In this document: positions 1 through 8,965 of the stretch, piece after piece
Layout: each line of letters begins with the position of its first letter
Numbering within the stretch: position 1 is the first letter of the stretch
Source of the DNA: Candidatus Brachythrix odensensis
GTDB taxonomy: Bacteria; Chloroflexota; Anaerolineae; J036; Brachytrichaceae
Length of the DNA stretch: 64,000 nt
Direction of reading: 5' to 3'
Assembly: GCA_016714465.1 (NCBI GenBank)
Contig: JADKDT010000008.1
Coordinates: 124,001-188,000, forward strand
The notes under the pieces: model-generated
The model's database searches: none
Told to the model about the DNA's origin: nothing
What the model saw: the letters and a program-made list of their open reading frames with translations, nothing else
Program-made: the position numbers and the translations under genes

Positions 1-1
1 C

Positions 2-235
2 GGCCTCGATCAGGATTTTCGGGGCGAGCCCTTTGGCCCGATGCCGACCCTGATGGCCCGAGCCGAGGAAGTAACCAAACTCTCGGCGATCTGCATGGAG
101 TGCGGCGCGCCGGCCACCCGCACCCAGCGCCTGATCAACGGGAAACCTGCGCTCGCGAGCGATCCCATTGTGCTGGTTGGCGCCAGCGAAGCCTATCAGG
201 CCCGTTGCCGGGCCTGTCACGTCGTCGATCGCTGA
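2..235 (+). CDS. tdk: Thymidine kinase, C-terminal part (start outside window)
   Basis: The open frame enters at base 2 and ends at the TGA before 236, giving about 77 residues. It reads the thymidine kinase lasso region: a GLDQDFRGEPFGPM stretch followed by a zinc ribbon with CMECG and CRACH cysteine pairs. The family phosphorylates thymidine with ATP in the salvage pathway in the cytoplasm, and the four cysteines hold a structural zinc. The Walker A half lies upstream of the window. The gene converges with msrQ. Identification is confident from the signature; only the N-terminal part is missing. Confidence 0.93.
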   Translation, partial: GLDQDFRGEPFGPMPTLMARAEEVTKLSAICMECGAPATRTQRLINGKPALASDPIVLVGASEAYQARCRACHVVDR

Positions 236-269
236 GCGGCCGGGCACCGGGCAAGTTTTCTGGAACTCT

Positions 270-1025
270 TCACAGAATGCTTTTTTCCGAGATATCCCCC
301 GGCTTCGCCGGGGGATATCTCGGAAAAGGATTCTGTTTTTGCTTCCCGGCAGCAGGCCCGCGCAATCCGGTTTCGACTCTCCTGCGCAGACTGCTCATCC
401 AGCCGCGCACGGCCGGCACGCGCGCCAGCAGCAGCAGCCCGATGATGGCGGCATAGGCGAGCGGGGTGCGAATATCGGCTTTGACCAGCCACACGTAATG
501 CAACGCGGCGATGGGCAGCGCCAGATAGACCAGCTTGTGCAGCGGTTTCCAGCGCTTTCCAAGGCGGCGCCGCCACCCTTTGGTCGACGTGATGGCCAGC
601 GGAATCAGCAACGCAAAAGACGCCATGCCGGCCAGCACGAACAGCTTTTGTGAGGTCGCGCTGACGATCAGGGCGACATCCAGCCCCAAGTCGAGGGCCG
701 TGAAGATCAGCAGGTGCAGGCTGATATAGAGAAACCCAAACAGGCCCAGATCGCGCCGGATTTTTCAGCGCGAATCGAAGGCCCGATATGGCGTTGAGGG
801 TGAGCAGGCGAGCGACCCAACCAGCAAGACCAGCCCGACTTTTCCCGTCCGGAAGGTAAGCTCCTGAATCGGATTTGCGGTGAGCCAGTCGTAGGCCAGA
901 TCACGCAGCATGAAACCGAGCGGTGCGAGCGCAAAAAGGGCGGTAACAAGATGCGGATGCGCCTCGATCCAGGCCAGTATCTGTTTCGGCCAGGAGGGTG
1001 TTTTGTTCGATTCGAGCGACGGCAT
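270..1025 (-). CDS. msrQ: MsrQ (YedZ) heme-binding membrane subunit of periplasmic Met sulfoxide reductase, frame-disrupted
   Basis: Ferric-reductase-like membrane protein that passes electrons from the quinone pool or flavin to MsrP. The N-terminal part (from ATG 1025, helix around LVTALFALAPLGFMLRDLA) and the C-terminal part (KWKPLHKLVYLALPIAALHY with heme-type histidines) are in different frames. Two compensating single-base breaks near 765-820, one in an A run, explain this. The start lies 3 nt after the msrP stop, so the two form one unit. The C-terminal 25 codons run through an inverted repeat (273-335), so the natural end may have been lost or supplied by the repeat. Gene identity is supported by order and motifs. 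Confidence 0.82.
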
Positions 1026-1028
1026 GGC

Positions 1029-2011
1029 CTAATAGTTCCGCTTCAGGTCCATGCCCTTGTAAAGATCCTGGACCTGGGCTTCGTAGCCGTTGAACATCAG
1101 ACTCTTGCGGCGTGATAGCTCACCGATCCGGCGCTCGGTATCCTGCAACCAGCGCGGGTGCGAAACCGATGGATTGACGTTCGAGTAGAAACCGTATTCG
1201 TTGCTGGCGGCCGACATCCAGAGCGAAGTCGGCTGCTCCTCAACAAGGTCGATCTTAACGATTGACTTGATGCTCTTGAGCCGTAACTTCCAGGGCACCG
1301 CGAGTCGCAGCGGCGCGCCATTCGCGGCCGGCAACGTCTTGCCATACAGACCCGTCACCATCAATGTTAGATCGTTCATCGCCTCGTCCAGACGCAGGCC
1401 CTCGACATACGGCCAGCGGTAGAACGGATCGCGCTGGCCGGGGAACTGAGCCGGATCCTGCAGCGATTCAAATCGAACGTACTTTGCCTTCGCGTTTGGT
1501 TCGACTTCCGGAGCAGCTTGCCAACGGAAACCCCACCCACGGGATGACCATCGACCAGGCCTACGCAGCGCAGGCGATAGATGCGCTCTTCTGGTCGAAT
1601 TTCCGGCGCAGATCGTCAATGTCACACGTCTTGGGCTTATTGACCAATCCACCGACGGTCACCTGCCAGGGCCAGCCTTTGAAGTTCTTCGAGAGCGAGG
1701 CAACGGCCTCTTGCTGGTGCTGAACTCGAGAAGTTGTTGCAGGTGGTGACGCTGGCGTAGGGGTGAGCTTGTCACCCAGCTCATCCGTCGCTTTTGCAGC
1801 GGCTGGCTCGCGCGTATCCGGTGTCGGCGCGGGGGTCGAGCATTGGGCCGATGGGCGCGCGTGAAGTTGGCGGCGGCGCAGACACGCCACAAGCGGCCAG
1901 AGCCGCGGCGCTTAGGGCTGCCCCACCCAATCGCAGCGCCTTGCGGCGCGACAAGTACACACCTTCAGCGGTGATCTCGGAGGAGGGGATGGCGGGAAGT
2001 CTGGTTCTCAT
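1029..2011 (-). CDS. msrP: MsrP molybdopterin-dependent Met sulfoxide reductase, frame-disrupted
   Basis: Catalytic subunit of the envelope MsrPQ system, which repairs oxidised methionines in exported proteins. ATG 2011 gives the family N-terminus: SEITAEGVYLSRRKALRLGG, a twin-arginine signal for export of the folded cofactor-loaded protein, followed by a hydrophobic stretch ending AACG. The middle reads KTCDIDDLRRKFDQK, then in a shifted frame ERIYRLRC-V-AWSM, which contains the cysteine expected to ligate molybdenum. The C-terminal third (EPNAKAKYVRFESL to the end) is in another frame. At least two single-base breaks occur near 1570-1590 and 1510-1530. A TAGCAT -10 box lies 11 nt upstream of the start. 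Confidence 0.85.
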
Positions 2012-2022
2012 GGTCGGGACAA

Positions 2023-2028
2023 ATGCTA
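2023..2028 (-). promoter_or_regulatory. Candidate -10 box (TAGCAT) of msrPQ
   Basis: On the minus strand TAGCAT is followed by 11 nt and then the msrP ATG, leaving room for only a very short leader. No convincing -35 is visible. Confidence 0.35.
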
Positions 2029-2098
2029 TCCGCAAGAGATTACGGCGGGCTTAACACAGCATTGACGGACCATTGCGCCGGATCACGACCTGACCGGG

Positions 2099-2143
2099 GC
2101 GAGACCGCCCTCCCCGAGCCACACGCGGGGAGGGCGATTTCGC
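2099..2143. repeat. Long-stem hairpin 3' of hppA1 (GCGAGAYC subfamily)
   Basis: Left arm GCGAGACCGCCCTCCCCG pairs with CGGGGAGGGCGATTTCGC around an 8-9 nt loop. It lies downstream of the hppA1 stop on the minus strand and upstream of msrP. The outer arms resemble copies at 7747, 17639, 35845, 40651 and 55421. Confidence 0.7.
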
Positions 2144-2165
2144 TCAGTCGCATTCAGGATGACTT

Positions 2166-4234
2166 CTAGCGAATGAGACCGCCAATCTGCACGAACAGCG
2201 GCGCAAACACCAGGCTCACGATCGTCATGAGCTTGATCAGGATGTTGATCGACGGTCCACTGGTGTCCTTGAATGGATCGCCCACCGTGTCTCCCACGAC
2301 AGTGGCCTTGTGCGCATTGCTGCCCTTGCCGCCAAACTCACCCGTCTCAACATACTTTTTGCGTTATCCCACGCCCCACCCGCGTTGGCCATCATTACCG
2401 CAAGGACAAACCCGGCCGCAATCGCGCCGACCAGTAATCCAGCCAGCGGCGCGGGGCCGAGCACAATCCCCACCGTCAGGGGGACGGCCACGGCCAGCAC
2501 TCCCGGCAGCACCATCTCGCGCAGCGCGGATTGGGTGCTGATGTTCACGCAGCGGGCATAGTCGGCCCGAACCCCAGGCAAACCCTCCTTCAAGCCCGGA
2601 ATCTCGTGAAACTGCCGGCGGACTTCTTCAACGATCCCCATCGCCGCGCGCCCTACTGCTGTCATCGTGAGGGCCGCAAACAGAAACGGCAACATGGCGC
2701 CGACGATGAGCGACGCCAGCAGGCGCGCGTCGAGGAGCGACACGTGTTCGGGTTTGAGACCAGCCGTTGTGGCATATGCGGCGAGCAGCCCAAGCGCGGT
2801 CAAGACCGCGGAGCCTATGGCAAAACCCTTTCCGACCGCGGCCGTTGTGTTGCCCAGCGAGTCGAGGGCATCGGTCTTTGTGCGGACTTCCTTGGGCAGG
2901 TGAGCCATTTCCGCGATACCACCCGCATTGTCAGCCACCGGCCCATAGGCGTCGGTCGCCAAGGTAATACCCAGGGTTGACAACATGCCAACACCCGCCA
3001 GGGCAACGGCATACAGGCCGCCGATCTCGCGGTTAGCCAGCTGGCCCAGCGAGTAGGCCAGAATGATGGCCGCCCCAATCAGGACCGTTGGCCCAAGCGT
3101 CGAGCGCATCCCGACCGCCAGGCCCTCGATGATGACCGTGGCTGGCCCGGTCAGCGCGCTGCGGGCGATGCCCTGGGTGGGCTTCTCGGTGTAACTGGTG
3201 TAGTGCTCCGTGAAGAAGCTGATGCCCAGACCCGCGGCGAGACCCACGACGATGGCCCCAAACAGCGGCCAGCCCAGGCTCGAATCAAGCGCAAAGACGA
3301 CGGCAAACCCGCCCACCGCAAGCGCCGCGGCGACGCCGACGGCATTTCGGAGCGTATGCAGCAGTTGTACCTGGCTCGCGTTTTCGCGGGTGCGCACCAG
3401 GAAGGAACCAATCAGCGAGGCGACCAGGCCGACACCGGCGATGAGAATCGGCAAAATCAACCAGCTCTGAGGCACGCCTTTGAAGCCGATCGCAACAGCG
3501 CAGGCCGCCACAATTGACCCGACATAGCTCTCATACAGGTCGGCGCCCATTCCGGCCACGTCACCGACGTTGTCTCCAACATTGTCTGCGATGACAGCCG
3601 GGTTGCGCGGATCGTCCTCGGGAATGCCGGCCTCCACCTTACCCACCAGATCGGCCCCGACATCGGCAGCCTTGGTATAGATGCCACCGCCGACCCGCGC
3701 AAACAAGGCGATCGACGAGGCCCCAAAGCTGAACCCGGTCAAGGCTTCGACCCCCAGGTCCGTGGCCCCGAAGATCAGAAAGCACACACTCAAGCCAATC
3801 AGCCCAACACTGACGACGCTCATCCCCATCACGCTGCCGGCTCCGAAAGCCACCCGCAATCCCTTGTCGAGCGAGATCATTGCGGCGGCTGCCGCGCGGG
3901 TATTTGCGCGCGTGGCAATACTCATCCCGATGAAACCCGTCAGGGCGGAGGTGAATGCGCCGGCGATGTAGGCCAGCGCTGTCGCGACGCCAATCGCAGG
4001 CTTCCCGACCGCAATATCGGCGCCGGCGATGATCAGCGCCACCACGAGCGCGAATACGACAATGACGCGGTATTCAGCGCGCAGGAATGCCTGGGCGCCC
4101 TCCCGGATGGCAGTCCCAATCCGGATCATCTCGTCATTCCCCTGGGGGTGGGCAAGCACCCGGCGGGCAGTCAGCGCCACCCAGACCAGACCAAGGACTC
4201 CTACAACCAGCGCCAGCAACAGCGAATTTGCCAT
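2166..4234 (-). CDS. hppA: Membrane pyrophosphatase, K+-dependent type, one frame break
   Basis: Integral membrane pump coupling PPi hydrolysis to H+ or Na+ export, about 690 residues and 15-16 membrane helices. PPi/Mg motifs are intact: GGIYTKAADVGADLVGKVE, the DDPRNPAVIADNVGDNVGD run, and GSNAHKATVVGDTVGDPFKD near the C-terminus. GNTTAAVGKGFAIGSA carries Ala at the site that is Lys in K+-independent enzymes, which predicts K+ dependence. Near 2371 one A is missing from an A run (WDNAKK), shifting the last 65 codons; the normal ending VQIGGLIR then stop lies at 2166. ATG 4234 follows GTGGGGGAAC. It is divergent from hppA2. The ion (H+ or Na+) is not settled from sequence. Confidence 0.93.
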
Positions 4235-4471
4235 CAAGTTCCCCCACGTGTCATTTCAACGGTGCAGGCATCCTGGCCATGACCTGTGTAATTGATCGTC
4301 CGGGCTGAACCTCCCTGGAGGCAGACCGAAGGCCAGCATTTTAGCCACAAAATGTCCGAACGACCCTTGTTTTCGGACGGTCACGAGATATTTCCAGGCG
4401 TGCCCCGGTGAACCGTTTCCCAGCGCGAACAGAGGCTCCCAGGGCTACCAAACGATCGGTCGAAATCCGGT

Positions 4472-4477
4472 TACAAT
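4472..4477 (+). promoter_or_regulatory. Candidate -10 box (TACAAT) for hppA2
   Basis: TACAAT about 210 nt upstream of the hppA2 start would give a long structured leader. No good -35 was seen at 16-18 bp spacing. Confidence 0.3.
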
Positions 4478-4590
4478 GTCGCGGTCCTAGAGACTCCGAG
4501 ATGAGGCTCCATATTGTTGCGCGCCTGGGCGTCGTTGCATCGTCAACGCTGCCGTGGCCAATCCAGTTCCCCAAGTGCCCGATACCATCG

Positions 4591-4641
4591 CGGGCGCTCG
4601 ACGCGCGTTCGTCTCTCAGGCGAACGTTTGTTGAGCGCCCG
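4591..4641 (+). promoter_or_regulatory. Attenuator-like leader hairpin before hppA2
   Basis: CGGGCGCTC pairs with GAGCGCCCG, with an inner GTTCG / CGAAC helix. It is followed by GCGAGTTATTTTTC, which is terminator-like. It lies 45 nt before the hppA2 ATG, inside its presumed leader. Confidence 0.5.
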
Positions 4642-4686
4642 CGAGTTATTTTTCATCCCAAATCTACGCTTCAGGAGTAATAGAAA

Positions 4687-6976
4687 ATGCAAGATCTCAA
4701 CGCGGCGGAACAGACCATGATCTGGCTGGTCCTTTTCACATCCTTTGCCGGGCTTGGCTACGCCGTCTTTCTGCGCAATCAGGTCATGCGCGAAGACACC
4801 GGCACCCCCGAAATGCTCAAAGTCTGGCATGCCATCAAGACCGGGGCGCTGGCGTATCTTGGCAAGCAAGCCAAGAGCATCATCCCGCTGATTGCCATCC
4901 TTACAGTAGCGCTGTTCCTCAGCGTTTATGTCGTCAAACCCTCGGCAGAGGCCGTAGAGCACTTTGGCAAGGCGCCCTTCAATGTCAAGGATCCCAACGG
5001 CATTCTGCTGATTGTCGCGTTTGGGCGCGCCATCGCCTTCATTATGGGCGCGCTGTTCTCATTGACCGTCGGCCAGATCGGCATGCGGATGGCCGTTGAT
5101 GCCAACGTGCGGGTGGCCTCCGAGGCCCGGCGCACCTTCGCGGGCGCGCTCCGAATCGCCTATCGGGCCGGGACGGTGACCGGCATGCTGACGGACGGGC
5201 TCGGCCTTTTCGGCGGCACCATCATCTTTATCATCTTCGGCAAAGCAGCGCCGGACGCTCTGCTTGGATTCGGTTTTGGCGGCACGCTGCTCGCGCTCTT
5301 TATGCGCGTGGGCGGCGGAATCTTCACCAAGGCCGCCGATGTCGGCGCCGACCTGGTCGGCAAAGTTGAACAGAACCTCGAGGAGGATGACAAGCGGAAT
5401 GCCGCCGTCATCGCCGACCTCGTAGGCGACAACGTCGGTGACTGCGCCGGTATGGCCGCCGACATCTTCGAGAGCTACGAAGTGACGATCGTATCCGGCC
5501 TCATCCTGGGCCTCGCAATTGTCGGACTGACCGGAAGCGTGCAGTGGATCGTCTTCCCGCTCGCCGTGCGCGGCATCGGGGTCGTGAGCTCGATCATCGG
5601 TACCTATCTCGTCCGAGTGACCTCGGACACCGCCCGCGGCGCGATGCAGGCGATCAATCGCGGCTTCTATTCGTCGGCCGCTTTTTCGCTCGTGCTGTTC
5701 GCGATCATGACCGCCCTGTATATGCGCACCGGCGGCGCGATTGAATGGCGGCCATTCCTGTCGGTCTCGATCGGCGTCGTCCTGGCCATCATCATCGACA
5801 AGATTACAGAGTTTTTCACCGACACCCACTTCAGCCCGGTCAAGGCCATTGTCAAAGCGACCGGCGGCGGCCCCGCGACGACAATCCTGTCTGGCATGTC
5901 TCTCGGCAAGGAAAGCGCGGTGTGGTCGACACTCGTCATCGCCGGCACGATCTTCGCCTCGATCCTGATCTGGGGCGGCGAAGTCAAAGACACCGGCGCA
6001 TACGTGCTGTATGGCGTGGCAATGACAGGCGTCGGGATGCTGACGCTGACCGGCAACAACGTGGCCATGGACTCGTTCGGGCCAATCAGCGACAACGCCA
6101 ACGGCGTGGCTGAGATGGCCGGTGTGACCGAGGGTGGCGCCCGCCAACGACTCGCCGACCTGGACGCGGTCGGCAATACCACAAAGGCCATTACCAAGGG
6201 CGTGGCCATTGGCTCAGCTGTCATCGCCGCGGTGTCGCTGTTTGGTCCGTTCCTGACCGACGTCGGCTCGGTTCAGCGCCAGCTTGGGCTGCCGCTGCTG
6301 CAGGGCATCAACGTGGCAAGCCCGCTGGTCTTCATCGGTTTGCTCATCGGCGGCACCATTCCCTGGCTGTTTAGCTCGATCGCCATCAAGGCCGTCGAAA
6401 GGGCGGCCGGCCTGATCGTCAATGAGGTCCGCCGGCAATTCCGCGACCCCGAGATCATGAGCTATGCGAAAAGAACCCGACTATGCCAATGTGGTCAGCA
6501 TCTCAACGGCCGCGCCCAACGTGAGCTGCTCACTCTCCATCATCTCAGTCACCGGACCCGTTATCGTCGGTCTGCTGCTCGGCGTTGAGGCCCTGGGAGG
6601 ATTCCTGGCCGGCATCATCCTGAGCGGCCAGCTCCTGGCGGTGTATATGGCCAACTCAGGTGGCGCGTGGGATAACGCCAAGAAGATTATCGAAGACGAG
6701 AAGCGCGACCCGGCCGCCAACACCGGCAAGGGTTCGGAGCGGCACAAGGCGGCGGTGGTCGGCGACACCGTCGGCGATCCGCTCAAGGACACGGCAGGGC
6801 CGGCCTTGAACCCGATGATCAAGGTGATCAACCTGGTTTCGGTCATCATTGCCCCGATCGTGGTGAGTGTGGCGGTGGCCGACTCGACCGTCAAGCTCAT
6901 TTCCTATGTCGTCATTGCGGCCCTGATCGGCGCCTTTGGCTGGGCGGTCTGGCAGAGCAAGCGCGAAACGGCCTGA
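4687..6976 (+). CDS. hppA: Membrane pyrophosphatase, K+-independent type, one frame break
   Basis: Second PPi-energised ion pump, about 762 residues. Catalytic motifs are complete: GGIFTKAADVGADLVGKVE, DDKRNAAVIADLVGDNVGD and HKAAVVGDTVGDPLKDTAG. GNTTKAITKGVAIGSA has Lys at the K+-site position, the signature of K+-independent, H+-pumping enzymes. An AGGAG ribosome site lies 8 nt before ATG 4687. Around 6470, GCGAAAAGAACCC has one extra A; removing it joins SYAK to EPDYANVVSISTAAP, the normal continuation. The leader contains an attenuator-like hairpin. Pairing with a K+-dependent paralogue suggests use under different ionic or energy conditions (inference). Confidence 0.93.
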
Positions 6977-7001
6977 AGGTCCTCCGGAAAGGGTTCCTCC
7001 T

Positions 7002-7041
7002 AAAAGACATATCCCCGGCTTTGCCGGGGGATATGTCTTTT
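7002..7041. terminator. Bidirectional terminator-like hairpin after hppA2
   Basis: AAAAGACATATCCCCGGC pairs with GCCGGGGGATATGTCTTTTT around TTT. An A run on the left and a T run on the right make it a plausible terminator in both directions. It follows the hppA2 stop by 25 nt. Confidence 0.7.
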
Positions 7042-7071
7042 TCGGATAGCCGTTCGACCCGATCCTGGCGC

Positions 7072-7077
7072 TACAAT
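7072..7077 (+). promoter_or_regulatory. Candidate -10 box (TACAAT) for the VTT protein gene
   Basis: TACAAT overlaps an upstream ATG (7076). This argues that translation begins at ATG 7094, 16 nt downstream and preceded by AGAAACAGG. Confidence 0.45.
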
Positions 7078-7093
7078 GCGCGCTAGAAACAGG

Positions 7094-7725
7094 ATGATTC
7101 CAGACGTCGCCAACGCACCCGTGAATGAATCCGCTCCGGAGGCGGACGCACCCAACCCTCCCGTTGGGAGTCCTGGCCCGCCCAACCGCCGAACCCGGGC
7201 GCGACAGATTGGCTTGCTGATTCTGGTCGTTGCGGTGAGCGCGGGCGTGCTGTTTCTGACGGCGCAGTACCGGCACGAACTGGCCCAGCTTGGCCGGGCC
7301 GGTCTGCTCGGCCTGTTTGTCGTCAGCATCCTCGGGAATGCCACCGTGATTGTTCCAGCGCCCGCATTCGTGATGGCCTGCGCCGGCGGCTCGTTATTCG
7401 GGCCGATTCAATCTGGAATCGTGTCAGGCCTGGGGGCCGGGCTGGGCGAACTGACCGGTTACATGGCCGGCGTCGGGGGCAAGGCCGTCATTCCCCTGGA
7501 AAATGGACAGATCGGCTCGAGGGCTTTATTCGCAAGAACGGGTTCATCACTGTTTTTGCCCTGGCCGCCATCCCAAATCCGTTGTTCGATATCGGGGGGA
7601 TGCTGGCCGGGATCACGCGCATGCCTGTCTGGCAATTCATCCTCGCGACCGTCATCGGCAAATCGGTTCGCTTTACCCTGCTGGGCATGGGTTGCGCGGG
7701 GTTGTTCTCAACGCTGCCCCCGTAG
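7094..7725 (+). CDS. VTT-domain (DedA/SNARE-associated type) membrane protein, one frame break
   Basis: Inner-membrane protein of the VTT/DedA superfamily, whose members include lipid scramblase or flippase-like proteins. The N-terminus is Pro/Asn-rich and cytosolic, followed by a helix (QIGLLILVVAVSAGVLF), then the family core: GNATVIVPAPAFVMACAGG and GAGLGELTGYMAG. Near 7500 one A appears missing in GGAAAATGG; the shifted frame gives GFIRKNGFITVFALAAIPNP and LFDIGGMLAGITRMP, the typical second half, ending at TAG 7723-7725. I chose ATG 7094 because ATG 7076 lies inside the putative -10. The substrate is unknown. Confidence 0.8.
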
Positions 7726-7746
7726 AAGCGATCTATAAAGGTGTCT

Positions 7747-7795
7747 GGCGAAATCACAATCCCCGCGCGCAAAGCGCGGGGATTGTGATTTCGCC
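7747..7795. repeat. Long-stem hairpin between convergent VTT gene and osmC
   Basis: GGCGAAATCACAATCCCCGC pairs perfectly with its complement around a CGCAAAG apex. It belongs to the GCGARATC subfamily and lies between convergent genes with no T run, so it could act as a shared 3' end element. Confidence 0.75.
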
Positions 7796-7812
7796 CTCAT
7801 TTCCGTCTCGAT

Positions 7813-8232
7813 CTACTTCAGGGTCGCAAGAACGGTGACGCTCGGCACGGCGGCCAGCGCCTTTGAGACCGGGCAGTTCTTCTTGGCGGCATCGACCGTC
7901 TCAGCGAACTTGGCGGCGTCGATGCCGGCCACTTCGGCCACGCAGGTCAGGACAATCGCGGTAATGGTCGGACCGTCGCCCAGGGTGACGACCGCATCCG
8001 TGTGAATGTGGACGGGCGGCGTCCCGTTCTTGGTGAGAAGCGCCGACAAAAACATCGAGAAGCACCCGGCGTGCGCGGCGCCAATCAGCTCCTCTGGGTT
8101 TGTCCCCTTACCATCGGCGAACCGAGACGCCCAGGTATAGGCGCCGTCATAGGCGCCGCTGCCCAGACCCATCTTGCCCGACCCTTCCTTGAGCGTGCCA
8201 TTCCAATCCGCGTGCGCTTTTGCTGTTGACAT
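7813..8232 (-). CDS. osmC: OsmC-family organic hydroperoxide peroxidase
   Basis: 139-residue cytoplasmic thiol peroxidase that detoxifies organic hydroperoxides. The two reactive cysteines are present: one in IGAAHAGCFSMFLSAL (near residue 57) and one in AAKKNCPVSKAL (near 120). Length fits OsmC (about 140). ATG 8232 is preceded by AAGGAG at 8 nt, one of the clearest Shine-Dalgarno sites in the window. It is monocistronic and convergent with the VTT gene across a hairpin. OsmC is favoured over Ohr because of the SNPEEL/NPEELIGAAHA-type context, but the split between the two is not certain. Confidence 0.93.
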   Translation of the reverse strand: MSTAKAHADWNGTLKEGSGKMGLGSGAYDGAYTWASRFADGKGTNPEELIGAAHAGCFSMFLSALLTKNGTPPVHIHTDAVVTLGDGPTITAIVLTCVAEVAGIDAAKFAETVDAAKKNCPVSKALAAVPSVTVLATLK

Positions 8233-8521
8233 CGTTTTCTCCTTATTGATTCAAGCCAAACTTCCATTGTTACGCAAACTTCAGGGGCGCGCGGCGAAGT
8301 GCCCGGGGCCACCTGACGGCTCGCCAGTATCGAACCGAGTTTGCTCATTCAAGATATGCAGTGTAATCAATCCGCCTGATCAAACTGTGAGAGTGTCCGG
8401 CTTGAGACCCGAGTGACCTTGACACGATGGCGCTTCGGATTACAACTAAGTCAAGTAGCGTGCGCTTCAGGTAGATGATGCTGCGCAACGCAACGCCAAC
8501 CCATTTTCAGGAGGATTTTCC
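8233..8521. other. Intergenic region upstream of osmC and the H1-like gene
   Basis: 289 bp between divergent genes. I see no convincing ORF, tRNA or hairpin. An AGGAGG ribosome site at the right end belongs to the H1-like gene. Promoters for both genes must lie here, but no box is clear. Confidence 0.4.
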
Positions 8522-8835
8522 ATGCCCGCTGCAAAGAAGCCAATTTCCAGGAAGCCGCCCCCAAAAAAGCCGCCCCCAAAAAAGCCGCTCCCAAAAAGGC
8601 CGCCGCGAAGATGGCCGTCGCCAAAAAGCCAGTTGCCAAGAAGGCCGCCGCGAAGAAGGCCATTGCCAAGAAGCCCGTTGCAAAGAAGCCCATCGCCACA
8701 AAGCCGGTCGCGAAGAAGCCAACCCCCCGCAAGCGTGTCGTCGCCATTCCTGCGCCGATAGCCGTGCCGCCGCCCGTCGTGATGCCGGCCGCGCCACCCG
8801 AAATGCCGAGCGCCCCAGCCGAACCCGTCGGCTGA
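8522..8835 (+). CDS. Small histone-H1-like Lys/Ala/Pro-rich protein, one frame break
   Basis: About 104 residues, built of AAPKK, AAAKK and KPVAKKP units, with a Pro/Ala-rich acidic-poor tail ending APAEPVG. A strong AGGAGG site precedes ATG 8522. One base is missing near 8553 (in CCGCCCCC): before it the frame reads AAKKPISRK, after it AAPKKAAPKK and so on to stop 8835. Such PAKKA proteins resemble the C-terminal tail of eukaryotic H1 and bacterial Hc1/AlgP-type DNA-compacting proteins. Nucleoid binding is inferred from composition only. A canonical terminator follows. The same repeat style forms the tail of SucD at 40363-40560. Confidence 0.75.
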
Positions 8836-8852
8836 TCGACACCTCAATTGGC

Positions 8853-8893
8853 GAGGCCCCGCTCTCAGACTGAGAGCGGGGCCTCGTGTTTTT
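8853..8893 (+). terminator. Rho-independent terminator after H1-like gene
   Basis: GAGGCCCCGCTCTCA pairs with TGAGAGCGGGGCCTC around a 3-4 nt loop, followed by GTGTTTTTC. This is a classical intrinsic terminator. Confidence 0.88.
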
Positions 8894-8900
8894 CGTCGGC

Positions 8901-8906
8901 TATAAT
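8901..8906 (+). promoter_or_regulatory. -10 box (TATAAT) of secDF
   Basis: Perfect TATAAT 8 nt after the preceding terminator and 59 nt before the secD ATG. No -35 match was seen. An imperfect palindrome CCGGCCGTACGACCGG lies in the leader. Confidence 0.55.
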
Positions 8907-8965
8907 CTCAAGGCTTTTCTACCGGCCGTACGACCGGAATTTCAGCCATAAGGACCCGTTCCGGA

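Larger units (their letters stand above)
4235..4686. promoter_or_regulatory. Divergent intergenic region between the two pyrophosphatase genes
   Basis: 452 bp between divergent hppA genes. It holds a TACAAT box at 4472, a strong hairpin at 4591-4641 followed by a T-rich run, and an AGGAG ribosome site just before hppA2. The hppA1 side shows no clear -10 box. No coding evidence was seen. Confidence 0.5.

Noticed and set aside
5059..6147. Minus-strand open frame inside the second pyrophosphatase gene
   Set aside because: Asp/Arg/His-rich shadow of codon position bias; no domain and no start signal.
6460..6480. Programmed frameshift in the pyrophosphatase gene
   Set aside because: An A run is present, but breaks occur in about 20 unrelated genes without shared slippery sites or downstream pseudoknots, so sequencing error is simpler.
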